Shown: one piece after another, positions 63,427-64,000 of the stretch
Layout of the letters: each line of letters starts with the position of its first letter
Position numbering within the stretch: the stretch's first letter is position 1
Notes under the pieces: generated by a model
What the model was told of the DNA's origin: nothing
Database searches by the model: none
What the model saw: the letters and a program-made list of their open reading frames with translations, nothing else
Translations under genes and position numbers: made by a program
Assembly: GCA_009773475.1 (NCBI GenBank)
Contig: WSXV01000006.1
Span: forward strand, 61,820 to 125,819
Origin: Desulfobulbaceae bacterium
Lineage (GTDB): Bacteria; Desulfobacterota; Desulfobulbia; Desulfobulbales; Desulfocapsaceae
Length of the DNA: 64,000 bases
Direction of reading: 5' to 3'

Positions 63427-64000
63427 CTACTTTTCCTGAAGTTGAGAACGCGAATACACGTCCTGATCATACTGCCCCGGCCCTGACTTCTGAAAATAAT
63501 GAAATCCTGCCAGAGCTATCATCGCCGCATTATCGGTACAGAAAGAGGGGCGCGGAATACAGAGCCTTTTTCCCTCCTGCCGGCAAGACTCGCCCATGAG
63601 CTCACGAAGTCGGGGATTGGCCGACACCCCGCCACCAAGCACAATGGTTCCGATATTATATTTCCTGGCCGCAAGCAGGGTTTTTGCCACTAGAACTTCC
63701 ACAATCGCCTCCTGAAAGGAGGCACAGATATCGGCAAGCTTAAGGAGCTCACTCTTCTGCCGAGCACCATTGCAATGATTCAGGACGGCAGTCTTCAAGC
63801 CGGAAAAACTGAAATCCAATGATCCCTCCTCATCGGCAGGAGATGGCAAAGTGCCGCTTGATCCAGGGATGGATAATCTGTGGCCGCCGGCCAAGGATGG
63901 CAAAGTACCGCTCGATCCAGGGATGGATAATCTGTGGCCGACGGCCAGGGATGGCCTAGTGCCGCTCGATCCAGGGATGGATAATCTGTGGCCGACGGCC
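63427..64000 (-). CDS. tsaD: TsaD, tRNA threonylcarbamoyladenosine synthase subunit (C-terminal part; 5' end off the window)
   Basis: The frame is open from the right edge and ends at TAG (63427). Recognisable parts are F-S-F-S-G-L-K-T-A-V, G-G-V-S-A-N-P-R-L-R-E, and C-T-D-N-A-A-M-I-A-L-A, all in the C-terminal lobe of TsaD. It transfers the threonylcarbamoyl group to A37 of tRNAs. Just before F-S-F-S-G there are three copies of an 18-residue segment (H-R-L-S-I-P-G-S-S-G-T core), a region where ordinary TsaD is not repeated. The repeat may continue past the edge. It ends 6 bp before the DUF2062 start. Confidence 0.92.
   Translation of the reverse strand, partial: AVGHRLSIPGSSGTRPSLAVGHRLSIPGSSGTLPSLAGGHRLSIPGSSGTLPSPADEEGSLDFSFSGLKTAVLNHCNGARQKSELLKLADICASFQEAIVEVLVAKTLLAARKYNIGTIVLGGGVSANPRLRELMGESCRQEGKRLCIPRPSFCTDNAAMIALAGFHYFQKSGPGQYDQDVYSRSQLQEK
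63842..64000 (-). repeat. In-frame 54-bp tandem repeat inside tsaD
   Basis: Two complete copies (63842-63895, 63896-63949) and 51 bases of a third (63950-64000). They share at least 50 of 54 positions. The unit is exactly 18 codons, so the frame stays open. The array continues to or beyond the window edge. Confidence 0.9.

Noticed and set aside
63842..64000. CRISPR array at the right edge
   Set aside because: The units are identical throughout with no spacers, and are in frame within tsaD.

Overview
The window looks like chromosome of a Gram-negative, probably anaerobic member of the Desulfobacterota, and Desulfobulbales-like is my best guess. The reasons are very large PAS-rich hybrid histidine kinases, a rubredoxin, a flavoredoxin-like flavin reductase, a CooC-like ATPase, a two-haem mini cytochrome c, a LonC-like protease, LPS genes (waaA) and outer-membrane proteins, all at moderate GC. 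This placement is inference from gene content; there is no rRNA gene or complete tRNA gene in the window.

Layout. 1-1.2 kb: the tail of a periplasmic protein and a methyltransferase. 1.2-12.5 kb: one long minus-strand signalling operon (7-PAS/GAF hybrid kinase, free HPt protein, second hybrid kinase, HD-GYP response regulator, outer-membrane porin-like barrel, small phosphate-binding-like periplasmic protein). 12.9-15 kb: small metabolic genes. 15.4-18.4 kb: a LonC-like protease and a PH-like membrane protein. 18.5-22.1 kb: a PocR/PAS hybrid kinase flanked by REP-like hairpins. 22.4-31 kb: membrane and DUF2914 proteins, periplasmic carbonic anhydrase, ung, SEC-C and SWIM zinc proteins, a Tas-like aldo-keto reductase.

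31-43 kb is the accessory region. A type I restriction-modification operon (hsdR broken by one amber codon, hsdM, an AlbA_2-domain ATPase, hsdS) continues into a short AlbA_2 protein and a YhcG-type PD-(D/E)XK nuclease. Beyond it lie a decayed rhuM copy, rubredoxin, a CMD-family protein, an intact rhuM, a small orphan ORF and a fic remnant. This is a defence island with visible gene decay.

43-64 kb is mostly core: rsgA, DUF2156, adenine deaminase, PilZ, thioredoxin, CooC-like ATPase, waaA, comEC, a left-handed beta-helix protein with a CBS protein, a divergent PEPCK-fold protein, M23-like, YaiI, TerC, geranylgeranyl-reductase-like, mini cytochrome c, KDPG aldolase, MBL-fold, DUF2062 and the 3' end of tsaD. 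The tsaD part carries an in-frame 54-bp tandem repeat that runs off the right edge.

The signals least explained by ordinary gene content are an 80-nt two-hairpin repeat present three times in intergenic DNA (40.4, 55.8, 57.8 kb), the 18-residue tandem expansion in TsaD, the amber-interrupted hsdR inside a composite defence operon, and the large signalling operon ending in an outer-membrane barrel and a solute-binding protein.
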